Of a stretch of 61,430 nucleotides of DNA, positions 34,817 through 43,260 are shown piece after piece; position 1 is the stretch's first letter, and every line of letters begins with the position of its first letter. The notes beneath the pieces are model-generated. The model was not told where the DNA came from. It searched no databases and saw only the letters and a list, made by a program, of their open reading frames with translations. The DNA is from Lachnospiraceae bacterium UBA6987 (lineage in GTDB: Bacteria > Bacillota > Clostridia > Lachnospirales > Lachnospiraceae). A program made the position numbers and the translations under genes. The stretch is taken from the NCBI GenBank assembly GCA_002449955.1, contig DJYD01000070.1:53138-114567 (forward strand). The letters are read 5' to 3'.

Positions 34817-36565
34817 ATGGAAGAGAAGAAAGTATTATTGTCTGTCAAGGACCTTGAAGTTAAGTTCCGTGTGAGGGGCCGTATCCTGACGGCTATCCGC
34901 GGCATCTCGCTCGATATTTATGAACATGAATCGATCGCTATCGTCGGCGAATCCGGTTCCGGCAAGTCCGTTTTCACCAAGACCTTTGCGGGCATGCTGG
35001 ACTCGAACGGCTTCATTTCAAACGGCAGCATCGTTTTTTCCGATGAAGAACTGACCGATACGGTTGTCAAGCTTACACCGGCGATCAAGACCCTGCTTGC
35101 CCAGACGGAACGCCGCCTGAACCAGTATGCGAAGCTTGAACCCGGCGCAGCAACGTACCGCCGTCTGCTTGAGCTGGAAGCGGAGAAGAAGGCCAAGATG
35201 ACCCTCTCCGATGAAGAAGACCAGGCCTTTGCGGACAAGATCAAGGATCTGAACTTCCAGAAGACCGAACTGTTCAACCAGAAGCAGACACTTGACCGCG
35301 GCAGCGATAAAGAGAAGATCAAAAAGCTCAGCGAAGAGATCGATGCACTGGAAAAGCAGGTCAAAACGGTTGAAGCCGAAAAGGCAGCCCGCGTCAAGCA
35401 GCACAAGCAGAGTGCATTGTCTGACACGGCCTGGCAGAAAAAGTACAATGACGAAAAGACAGCGCTTAAGGCTCGCTATCAGAAGGAAACCTCCGCTGAG
35501 ATTTCTGAGGAGACCAAGGCCCGCAACCTGATCCTTGCCAAGGAAGTCGTCCTTTCCGTTGGCCGTTACAACTATCTGCGCCGCATTCAGGCCGCAAATA
35601 AGCTGACCATGGCCCTGAAGAAGGCCATGCAGATGGGCGTTGACCTGTCCAACGAAGATCAGCTGAACAATGTGTTCGACGATGTTGCTTTCCGTGTGCA
35701 GTATCTGGATGAGACACCGGAGAAGCTCCACGGCACCTGCATCATCAATCTGGCCAATATCCGCTATCCGAAAGACTGGCTGCAGATCCGCGGCAGACGT
35801 ATCGCAACCGTATTCCAGGATCCTATGACTTCCCTGAACCCGATCATCACGATCGGCAAACAGATCACCTCCGTGATCATGAAGCACCAGAACTGCACTG
35901 AGGCCGATGCGAGAGTCAAGGCTCTGGAACTGATGTACAAGGTCGGTATTCCGAATCCGGAAAAGCGTTTCGACGACTATCCGTTCCAGTATTCCGGCGG
36001 TATGCGTCAGCGTATCGTTATCGCGATCGCCTTGTCCTGCCAGCCGAAGATTCTGATCTGCGATGAGCCGACCACGGCTCTGGACGTGACCATTCAGGCG
36101 CAGATCCTGCGTCTGCTGAAATCACTGCAGGCGGATCTTGGTTTCACGACTGTTTTCATCACGCATGACCTTGGTGTTGTGGCGAATGTCGCCGACCGTG
36201 TTGCCGTGCTCTATGCCGGCGAGATGGTCGAGCTGGGTACCGTGGAAGAAGTCTTCTACGATCCCCGCCATCCTTACACCTGGGCTCTGCTTTCCTCGCT
36301 GCCTCAGCTGGCGCAGCGCAACACCGAGCTGTATTCCATTACGGGAACCCCGCCTTCGCTGTACAATAAGATCGTGGGCGATCCGTTCGCACCGCGCAAC
36401 CCGTACTGCCTGAAGATCGATACGCTCGAAGCGCCGCCCATGTTCAAGGTCACGGATACGCACTATGCCAAGACCTGGCTGCTGGATCCCCGCGCCGGCA
36501 AAGTCGAAAAGCCGGAGATCATTCATGACATTCATGAAAAACTGATCTCGGCCTTCAATATTTGA
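34817..36565 (+). CDS. OppD-type ABC ATPase with ~235-residue coiled-coil insertion
   Basis: A 582-residue ATPase. Walker A GESGSGKS is at residues 44-51, but the Q-loop VFQDPMTSLNP is not reached until residue 334. Signature YSGGMRQRIVIAIA and Walker B ILICDEPTTALD follow normally, then the HPYTWALLSSLP tail. In ordinary OppD (about 330-350 residues) the Q-loop sits near residue 95. Residues about 79-315 are a Lys/Glu/Ala-rich helical insert with heptad-like stretches between Walker A and the Q-loop. The frame is unbroken and the catalytic motifs are intact, so it should be active. Start at 34817, preceded by GAGGTG. Confidence 0.92.
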   Translation: MEEKKVLLSVKDLEVKFRVRGRILTAIRGISLDIYEHESIAIVGESGSGKSVFTKTFAGMLDSNGFISNGSIVFSDEELTDTVVKLTPAIKTLLAQTERRLNQYAKLEPGAATYRRLLELEAEKKAKMTLSDEEDQAFADKIKDLNFQKTELFNQKQTLDRGSDKEKIKKLSEEIDALEKQVKTVEAEKAARVKQHKQSALSDTAWQKKYNDEKTALKARYQKETSAEISEETKARNLILAKEVVLSVGRYNYLRRIQAANKLTMALKKAMQMGVDLSNEDQLNNVFDDVAFRVQYLDETPEKLHGTCIINLANIRYPKDWLQIRGRRIATVFQDPMTSLNPIITIGKQITSVIMKHQNCTEADARVKALELMYKVGIPNPEKRFDDYPFQYSGGMRQRIVIAIALSCQPKILICDEPTTALDVTIQAQILRLLKSLQADLGFTTVFITHDLGVVANVADRVAVLYAGEMVELGTVEEVFYDPRHPYTWALLSSLPQLAQRNTELYSITGTPPSLYNKIVGDPFAPRNPYCLKIDTLEAPPMFKVTDTHYAKTWLLDPRAGKVEKPEIIHDIHEKLISAFNI

Positions 36566-36581
36566 AAGGAGGACTGCAGAA

Positions 36582-37916
36582 ATGTCTGATAAAATGACAG
36601 AAACCGCGGCCCATCTGCCGGAACACGGTCCAATCGATGAAAATGGCAGAGAGATTATCCTTTCGGTAAAGAACGTTGACATCACTTTCGGCAAGGGCGA
36701 AGATGCCGTCCGCGCCGTCAAGAATGCTTCCTTTGATATTTACAAGGGAGAAACCTTCTCCTTGGTCGGTGAATCGGGCTCCGGCAAGACGACGATCGGC
36801 CGTGCGGTCATTCGTGTCAACCCTTGTGCAGCCGGTGAGATCGACTATAAGGGCGTACGGATTTCCGGCAAGATCCCGCACAGTCTGGACCGCGAAGTCA
36901 TCCGAAACATTCAGATGATCTTCCAGGATCCTGCCGCGTCCCTGAATGAACGTGCGACGGTTGACTACATCATCTCGGAAGGTCTTTACAACTTCCATCT
37001 GTATGAGAATGAAGCGGACCGCGTGCAGAAGGTGGAAAAGATCGTGGAAGAGGTCGGCCTGCTCCCTGAGCACATGACCCGTTATCCGCACGAATTTTCC
37101 GGCGGTCAGCGCCAGCGTATCGGTGTGGCGCGTGCCATGGTTATGGAACCGGAGTTCGTTATCGCTGACGAACCGATCTCCGCTCTGGACGTGTCCATCC
37201 GTGCACAGATCCTGAACCTGATGAAGAAGTTCCAGCGCGAACGCGATGTGACCTACCTCTTCATTGCGCATGACCTGTCTGTGGTGCGATTCATTTCCGA
37301 CCGTATCGCTGTTATTTATAAGGGCGATATCGTGGAGATCGCAGAGGCGGAAGAGCTGTTCAACTACCCGCTGCATCCGTATACAAAGAGCTTGATTTCG
37401 GCTATCCCGATCCCGGATCCGAAACTGGAGAAGAATAAGATCCTCTTCACCTACGATCCTTCTGTTCACGATTACAGTGAAGAAAAGCCGCAGATGGTCA
37501 ATATCGGTCACAACCACTTCATCTACGGCAATACCAAGGAGATCGAGAAATACAAGGCGATCCGTGAGAAGAACGTACCGTTGAAGCCCATCACCATTCT
37601 GGGCATGGATGGCGCGCAGACAGAAGAAGAAATCAACAAAGAACGCGAAGTAGCCCGGGCCAAAGAAGATGAAGCCCTGCAGGCAGGGATCGAAGAGATC
37701 AAAAATGCACCGGTACATGACACCGGCAGCATCTGGTATGGTATTTTCTCCTTCCTGCTGCCGATCGTCGGCCTGATTGCCGCGGTTATTTTCCGCAAGA
37801 ACAATTACATCAGAAACTATAAGATGTGCATGAAGGGCGCCAAGGTCATGCTGATCCTGATCGCGGTGATCATCTTGCTCTTCCTGATCTTCCTGATGAT
37901 AGCCAGATTTGCCTAG
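36582..37916 (+). CDS. OppF-type ABC ATPase with C-terminal membrane tail
   Basis: A 444-residue ATPase: Walker A GESGSGKTT, Q-loop MIFQDPAASLNERA, signature FSGGQRQRIGVARA, Walker B VIADEPISALD and the HPYTKSLISAIP tail cover about 345 residues. An acidic stretch with EIEKY and EEEINKEREVARAKEDEAL follows. Two hydrophobic helices then close the protein (about 382-402 and 415-440, ending IFLMIARFA). Peptide-transport ATPases are normally peripheral; this tail would fix the subunit to the membrane. An AAAGGAGG site precedes the start, 16 bases after OppD. Confidence 0.92.
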   Translation: MSDKMTETAAHLPEHGPIDENGREIILSVKNVDITFGKGEDAVRAVKNASFDIYKGETFSLVGESGSGKTTIGRAVIRVNPCAAGEIDYKGVRISGKIPHSLDREVIRNIQMIFQDPAASLNERATVDYIISEGLYNFHLYENEADRVQKVEKIVEEVGLLPEHMTRYPHEFSGGQRQRIGVARAMVMEPEFVIADEPISALDVSIRAQILNLMKKFQRERDVTYLFIAHDLSVVRFISDRIAVIYKGDIVEIAEAEELFNYPLHPYTKSLISAIPIPDPKLEKNKILFTYDPSVHDYSEEKPQMVNIGHNHFIYGNTKEIEKYKAIREKNVPLKPITILGMDGAQTEEEINKEREVARAKEDEALQAGIEEIKNAPVHDTGSIWYGIFSFLLPIVGLIAAVIFRKNNYIRNYKMCMKGAKVMLILIAVIILLFLIFLMIARFA

Positions 37917-37933
37917 AATAAGAGATACTCAAG

Positions 37934-39163
37934 ATGTCGGCGAAAGAAAGAACACCATTTCAGCCGCGTCCGGTGAGTACCATTGAGTTAAGCGACCAGC
38001 ACAAAACCGGAAGGCTCGTGCTGGTCGCGATTCTTCTGGTAATTGCTGCTGTCGCGTTTTACCTTGCCATCAAAAACCGCGGTACAGCTGCCGCGGGCTG
38101 GCAGACGATCGATTGTTTGACAAAAGAAGCAAACTGCTCCGATGAGTTCACCCTACTGTATGATATTGGTGCAGAGGGAGCAAATACGAATACAGAGTAT
38201 AAGGCTGTATCAGCTCTTTACAGCGATGCGGCAGTGCAGGCATACAGGCTGTTTCATTCCGAGCAGGAATTTGACGGCATCTCCAATCTGGCGACGGTCA
38301 ACAAGCATCCGAACGAGGCGGTAACGGTTGAGCCTGCGCTTTATCATGCCCTGGAAACGATAGTCAGAAGCGGAGACAGGCGCATGTATTTCGGCCCCCT
38401 GTACTGGCAGTACAGGATCATCTTCGAATGCGATGTGGATGCGGAAGCAGCCGATGCCGATCCGAACCGGAACCCGGAACTGAAGGCTTATGCTGCACGG
38501 CTTGCGAAGATTGCCGCAGACCCGGCGCAGGTTAATCTGAAGCTGCTCGGAGACGGCAAAGTGTGCCTTGAAACCGGAGAAGCTTATGAGGCTATTGTGA
38601 AGGAGTCCGGGGTGCCTCTCTATCTTGATTTCGGCCGCCTGAAAAATGCTTTGATCGCGGATTACATCGCTGAGCGTTTTTCTGAACAGGGCTTGGTGCA
38701 TGCCGTCCTTTCCAGTAAAGATGGTTTTGCCCGCAGTCTGTATGCCGGTGCAGAGCTCGAATCGGTGATCTACAGTCTGCAGGAGGACGACCTGTATCCG
38801 GCTGCGAAATTAAAATATACCGCTCCCATGAGCCTTGTTTATTTCCGGAATTATCCGGCTGAGTTAAAAAGCGGGCAGGGATATCTGTACGACGACGGAA
38901 GCACTGTGACAGACTGGATCGGTGAAAACGACGGTCTGAATCATACTGCTTTGCCTGAACTGCTGTGCCTGTCAAGGGAAAAGACCTGTGCAGAACTCGT
39001 TTTGGAGAATGAGGACCTTTTTACAGCGGAACAATTTGACGGCAGCGCCCTTCACTGCAGTGCGGTATGGGCAGAAGGAACGGTGCTGCATGCGACAGGC
39101 AAGGATTTTACGATCACGGAAACCTATAGTGATAGTCATAAATCCTTTTCTGTGGTATACTAA
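37934..39163 (+). CDS. Membrane-anchored protein with possible degenerate ApbE-like domain
   Basis: A 409-residue protein with one membrane helix (about 28-46) and an outer domain. The layout resembles ApbE flavin transferases. ALYHALETIVRSGDRRMYFGPLYWQY matches their substrate-side helix and PL-W strand, and a region with spaced Asp and Ala helices follows. LYLDFGRLKNALIADYIAERF aligns with the usual LDFGGIAKGYAADRI helix. The Gly-Gly and Lys-Gly residues that bind FAD are missing, so it is unlikely to attach FMN. It lies 17 bases after OppF inside the transport operon. The fold call is inference by eye; it could instead be an unrelated accessory domain. Confidence 0.45.
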   Translation: MSAKERTPFQPRPVSTIELSDQHKTGRLVLVAILLVIAAVAFYLAIKNRGTAAAGWQTIDCLTKEANCSDEFTLLYDIGAEGANTNTEYKAVSALYSDAAVQAYRLFHSEQEFDGISNLATVNKHPNEAVTVEPALYHALETIVRSGDRRMYFGPLYWQYRIIFECDVDAEAADADPNRNPELKAYAARLAKIAADPAQVNLKLLGDGKVCLETGEAYEAIVKESGVPLYLDFGRLKNALIADYIAERFSEQGLVHAVLSSKDGFARSLYAGAELESVIYSLQEDDLYPAAKLKYTAPMSLVYFRNYPAELKSGQGYLYDDGSTVTDWIGENDGLNHTALPELLCLSREKTCAELVLENEDLFTAEQFDGSALHCSAVWAEGTVLHATGKDFTITETYSDSHKSFSVVY

Positions 39164-39208
39164 GAGCGAATCGCGAACGGGGCTTGCCCCGGCGATGAAG
39201 GAGATGTC

Positions 39209-41710
39209 ATGAAGAAAACCCTGACGATACTGCTTGCATTTTTGCTGATGCTGCAGCTTACCGCATGCGGAGAGGATCCTTTGGGAACATCGGAGGCGAC
39301 AACCACAGAAGAAGTAACGACTGTGGCACCGACCACGAAAGAAGTGACTACGGAAGAGCCAACGACAGAAGAGACGACCACCGAGGAAGAGACGACGGAG
39401 GAACCCACCGAAGCGGAACCGGATCCGATGGATGTTTATAAGGACAGTGAATTTGCCCCTTTAGTCCTGGATCATTATATTTACGGCACCGATTACGAAT
39501 CCCTGTATGATACATTCGGCCGGAAGATCACGATTGCCGATGTGAGTGAAGATCCGGAGACGGGCTTTGCCTATCTGGAGGCGGACGGTAAAAAATACCT
39601 GCTCGGCCTTGATTTTCTGTCCATGGCGATGATCTATAATACCGAGCCGGCAGGGACTTACGAGACGAAAGAGGATGTCTATGCAGCGTGGTGGCGGTAT
39701 TACGTGAAACGCTGGAATTATCTTCTTCCCGAGATCCCGCTGTATACAAATGAGTATTATTGCTTCTACAATACGAATCTGACTGGCGTGGAGGAGCATC
39801 CGCTAAGTGCAAGCTGGTCAGTTCTTGATGCGCTGATCGAATGGGGCGCTTCAAACGGCACCCTGAAGATGGGCAGTACCACGAAGGCGGCCGGCCAGTT
39901 CCGCTATGCAGGCTTTGGCAATGCAGCGACGAACCCGGCGGACAACGAGATTTTCCAGCTCATAAACGGCCTGGAAACCGTATCCCGTACGAAGAATGCC
40001 GGCTATACCTGGAACAGCACAGTGGTAAAGTCTCATGAAGAAACGCTGAACGAAGACGGTTCCATGACCTATACGATCACCCTCCACGATGATCTGAAAT
40101 TCTCCGACGGCAGCAAGATCACGGCAAAGGATTATCTTGCCTTCCCGATGGTTTTCTTCAGCCCGCTTGCGGAAGCCGCCTCGGGCAGACAGAACTCCGG
40201 GACCATTTACAGCGGATGGGATGAGTACCTTGCCTATACGGGTCCTGATGCAGGGACAGGCAGCAAGGTCTTTACGGGCCTGCATCTTCTGGATGAGTAC
40301 AGCTTCTCCCTGACGGTGCGGAAGGAATATGTGCCGTCCTTCTACGACATGGCTATGATTTCCCTGCAGCCCTACTATGCGAAGATGTGGCTGGGTGATG
40401 CGGAAATCAAGGATGACGGCGAAGGCTGCTATCTGACGGATAATTTCTATGATAAGAATGCAGACGGCACTTATGTCATGGCGCAGCATATCAAAAGAAC
40501 GGCGGCGGACACCAGCGGCGCAGCATATGCGGAGTATCCCTACGCCGGCCCTTACTTCATCTATAGCTTTGATGAGAGCAGCGGCGAAGTCGTGCTCATG
40601 AAGAATAGCTTTTTCAAAGGCAATTATGAGGGAAAGACGCCGGAGATCGGCAGAATTGTTTACCGTGTGTTAGATGCAGAGCGGGAAATGATCGAGCTTG
40701 CCGAAGGCAGCCTGGATATTGTTGTCGGTATTTCCGGCGCGGATTCGATTACGGAAGCCCAGAAGATCGAATACCGCACCTCCAGTATCAAATCCTTCAC
40801 CTACTCCCGTGCAGGCTATGGCAAGCTGGGCTTCCGCTGTGACTACGGTCCTGCACAGTTTGCAGAAGTCAGAAGAGCGATTGCCTATCTGATCGATCGT
40901 CCGGCACTTGCCTCTGATTTCACCGGCAAGCACGGCACGGCAGTGAACGGTCCATACTACGAGAAGGCCTGGATGTACGAAAAAGCAGTGGAACAGGGGC
41001 TTCAGCTGAATGCCTATGCGTCTTCCGTGCAGGAGGCGGTCCGCGAGCTGGAAGAAGGCGGATGGATCTACAACAGTGAGGGGAAGCCGTACGAAAGCGG
41101 CATCCGTTACAAACGGATCCCGAGCGAAGTGATCGATGATTATGATGTGGATTATGCTTCTGCCGGCGGCCAGTATACCGTTACCAGAGTCGGCGACTAT
41201 TGCTATATGCCGCTTGTCATCAACTGGTTCGGTGCCGATTCCGGCGAATTCGGAGAATATTTCGAAAAATATCTGGAGAACAATAAGAACTTTGCTGCGG
41301 CGGGAATCGCTGTGTACGGCGCACTTGGCTCGATCGAAACGCTGCAGGAGGAACTGTATCAGCAGGCTGTCTTCGGCAATTACGGCGGTGTGCCGACCTA
41401 CTGCGGTTTTGTGTTCTCGACCAAACTGGAATCATCGATGTATGATTATTCCTTCAACCTGACGATCAATCCCGACCTTTACGATGAATACAGCTGCTAT
41501 TTCCTGAAGGATGCGGCTGATATCCACTGGCTGGGTATGGAAGAAGAGGTCCCGGAAAGCACGGAAGCGGCTTCGGAGAGCGGTGAAGATGCCGTGGAAA
41601 GCGCAAACGCTTCGGAAAGCGGAGAGGACGCTGTGGAAAACGGTGAAGAAATGGCCGACAGCGGAGAAGCCGCTGTGGATAGTGCAGAAGAAACTCAGAA
41701 CAATCAGTAA
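39209..41710 (+). CDS. ABC transporter substrate-binding lipoprotein with acidic tail (third copy)
   Basis: An 833-residue lipoprotein: lipobox LTAC with Cys20, a Thr/Glu linker of TTEE repeats (about 28-72), and an SBP_bac_5 domain with TYTITLHDDLKFSDGSKITAKDY and YPYAGPYFIYSFDESSGEVV segments. The C-terminus, about 50 residues, is an unusual acidic repeat tract (SESGEDAVE copies). AAGGAG precedes the start. It is the last gene of the transport operon and its end overlaps the convergent truA gene by 7 bases. Low-complexity linkers at both ends suggest it spans the cell wall. Confidence 0.88.
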   Translation: MKKTLTILLAFLLMLQLTACGEDPLGTSEATTTEEVTTVAPTTKEVTTEEPTTEETTTEEETTEEPTEAEPDPMDVYKDSEFAPLVLDHYIYGTDYESLYDTFGRKITIADVSEDPETGFAYLEADGKKYLLGLDFLSMAMIYNTEPAGTYETKEDVYAAWWRYYVKRWNYLLPEIPLYTNEYYCFYNTNLTGVEEHPLSASWSVLDALIEWGASNGTLKMGSTTKAAGQFRYAGFGNAATNPADNEIFQLINGLETVSRTKNAGYTWNSTVVKSHEETLNEDGSMTYTITLHDDLKFSDGSKITAKDYLAFPMVFFSPLAEAASGRQNSGTIYSGWDEYLAYTGPDAGTGSKVFTGLHLLDEYSFSLTVRKEYVPSFYDMAMISLQPYYAKMWLGDAEIKDDGEGCYLTDNFYDKNADGTYVMAQHIKRTAADTSGAAYAEYPYAGPYFIYSFDESSGEVVLMKNSFFKGNYEGKTPEIGRIVYRVLDAEREMIELAEGSLDIVVGISGADSITEAQKIEYRTSSIKSFTYSRAGYGKLGFRCDYGPAQFAEVRRAIAYLIDRPALASDFTGKHGTAVNGPYYEKAWMYEKAVEQGLQLNAYASSVQEAVRELEEGGWIYNSEGKPYESGIRYKRIPSEVIDDYDVDYASAGGQYTVTRVGDYCYMPLVINWFGADSGEFGEYFEKYLENNKNFAAAGIAVYGALGSIETLQEELYQQAVFGNYGGVPTYCGFVFSTKLESSMYDYSFNLTINPDLYDEYSCYFLKDAADIHWLGMEEEVPESTEAASESGEDAVESANASESGEDAVENGEEMADSGEAAVDSAEETQNNQ

Positions 41711-42438
41711 TCAACCCGTGTGAGGCACAGCCCCCTTGCCGGTGCGGTATAGCCTGCCTTTGTGCGGTCAAGCGCCTCGAGAATGGCCGGCATCTCTTCC
41801 GGCGCGCGGGTTCCCTTTCCGACCTCCAGCAGAGTGCCTACGATCACGCGGACCATATTCTGCAAAAAACCGTTTCCGTGAACGCGGAAAAAGATCCTGT
41901 CCCTGCGGCAGCTGATCGCAATAGAGTCTACCGTTCTTACGGTAGACTTTTTCATATTCGGATTGGTGCAGAAACTGCGGAAATCATGCTCGCCGATCAG
42001 GTAGGCAGCCGCCTGCCGCATGCGGTCAAGATCCGGCTCAAAATCCAGCACGGTGCAGAATTTCCGGTCAAATACAGGCTTTCTGTCCCCGAAACAGCAG
42101 GTATAGGTATAAAGTTTCCCGGCCGCCTTGTACCTCGCATGGAAGCCTTCGGCAGCGACCTTTACCTCGTCCACTGCGATATCGTCGGGCAGATAATGAT
42201 TCAGATACTCCCGGATCGCATCCGGGGTGAGAGGGGTATCCAGATGGACGTTCGCAATCATGGCTTCCGCGTGAACACCGGCATCCGTCCGTCCGGCACC
42301 GATGACCTCGGCCGGGGCTCCGCACATCTCCCGCAGTACCGCTTCTAACTTCCCCTGGATCGTTTCACGTCCGGGCTGACGCTCCCAGCCGAAGTAACGG
42401 CTGCCGTCATACCGTATGGTCAGTTTATAGTTAAGCAT
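41704..42438 (-). CDS. truA: tRNA pseudouridine(38-40) synthase
   Basis: A 244-residue TruA. The catalytic motif GAGRTDAGVHA places the nucleophilic Asp at residue 52. LTIRYDGSRYFGWERQPG at the start and NGFLQNMVRVIVGTLLEVGKG near residue 190 are family hallmarks. It isomerises uridines 38-40 in the anticodon arm of many tRNAs. I start at 42438, where AAGGAG lies 9 bases upstream. It converges on the binding-protein gene with a 7-base overlap and no terminator between them. Confidence 0.95.
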   Translation of the reverse strand: MLNYKLTIRYDGSRYFGWERQPGRETIQGKLEAVLREMCGAPAEVIGAGRTDAGVHAEAMIANVHLDTPLTPDAIREYLNHYLPDDIAVDEVKVAAEGFHARYKAAGKLYTYTCCFGDRKPVFDRKFCTVLDFEPDLDRMRQAAAYLIGEHDFRSFCTNPNMKKSTVRTVDSIAISCRRDRIFFRVHGNGFLQNMVRVIVGTLLEVGKGTRAPEEMPAILEALDRTKAGYTAPARGLCLTRVDY

Positions 42439-42501
42439 AGCTGGTTTTCTCCTTACATGAAAGCTATTACGCATTGTAACATATAAAAATGCAAAAAACT
42501 A

Positions 42502-42510
42502 TGGTATAAT
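42502..42510 (+). promoter_or_regulatory. Extended -10 promoter element
   Basis: TGGTATAAT is an extended -10 (TGN followed by TATAAT at 42505-42510), about 37 bases before the start of the next gene. No good -35 is visible, as is common with extended -10 promoters. Confidence 0.5.
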
Positions 42511-42546
42511 ACTAAAGTTCAGACCTTTAGGAAGGGAGCTGCAGCA

Positions 42547-43260
42547 ATGAGCAAACAAAAGAAAAAAGGCCCGGGGGCTCTGATCCTCCTGGCCGTAGGG
42601 ATTCTTCTCCTGTGTGGAGCCCTGATCTTTTTCCTGGTGAAACAGGGCGTGATCGGAGGCGGAAAAGATCCGGCAAAGACTACATCAGATCGTGAGAATA
42701 CGGCAACATCGGCTTCGGAAACAGAAAAGGCGGCAGAGCCCGTCCGGATCCTGTCCCAGGAAGAACTGGCAAAGCTCCCTTTTGAGGAAGCAGCTGCTTC
42801 TGCGGTAAAAAGCTTTCTGGCGCTTTATCAGAACTGCGATCCCAAAGCCGGCGAATATATAAGCGGCATGTCGGAAATTGAATTTCCGGGAATTCAGGCT
42901 GTCATTGCGAAGAACATGAGATTCACCGTCAGTGAGAGCCGGACCGAGCGAAGCGATGACGGAACGGAGCGTGCCGTTTTGCAGGCAGTGATAGAGACCG
43001 TCAGCTTCAAAGACGGCTATGAAGAAGCACTGCAATCGCTCCCGGAGGGGGCAGAAGCAGAGAAGGTGCTCGAAGCCGTTTCGAAAAAGCTTGAAGAAAT
43101 AGCCGGGTCCAAGCGGACACAGTTCACCCTCGAAATTCAGGTCCTTGACAATGTCAATTCCCGGAAGCTTCTGATGACAGCAGAGCTTTCCGATGCACTT
43201 ACCGGGGGCCTCATGAGCTATATGGCCGAGCAGACGGCAGGAGGTGAGAAGAATGATTAA
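42547..43260 (+). CDS. Membrane-anchored hypothetical protein
   Basis: A 237-residue protein with a Lys-rich N-terminus, one membrane helix (about 9-32), a Ser/Thr/Glu linker and a helical outer domain (about 70-230) without a motif I recognise. The outer domain has the shape of a DUF5105/DUF4878-like lumazine-type secreted domain, but I cannot assign it. Its last 8 bases overlap the start of the large secreted protein, so the two are coupled and probably work together outside the membrane. Confidence 0.75.
   Translation: MSKQKKKGPGALILLAVGILLLCGALIFFLVKQGVIGGGKDPAKTTSDRENTATSASETEKAAEPVRILSQEELAKLPFEEAAASAVKSFLALYQNCDPKAGEYISGMSEIEFPGIQAVIAKNMRFTVSESRTERSDDGTERAVLQAVIETVSFKDGYEEALQSLPEGAEAEKVLEAVSKKLEEIAGSKRTQFTLEIQVLDNVNSRKLLMTAELSDALTGGLMSYMAEQTAGGEKND

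Noticed and set aside
36555..37718. Minus-strand frame of 387 codons opposite OppF
   Set aside because: The sense frame carries all ATPase motifs in order; the antisense frame has none.
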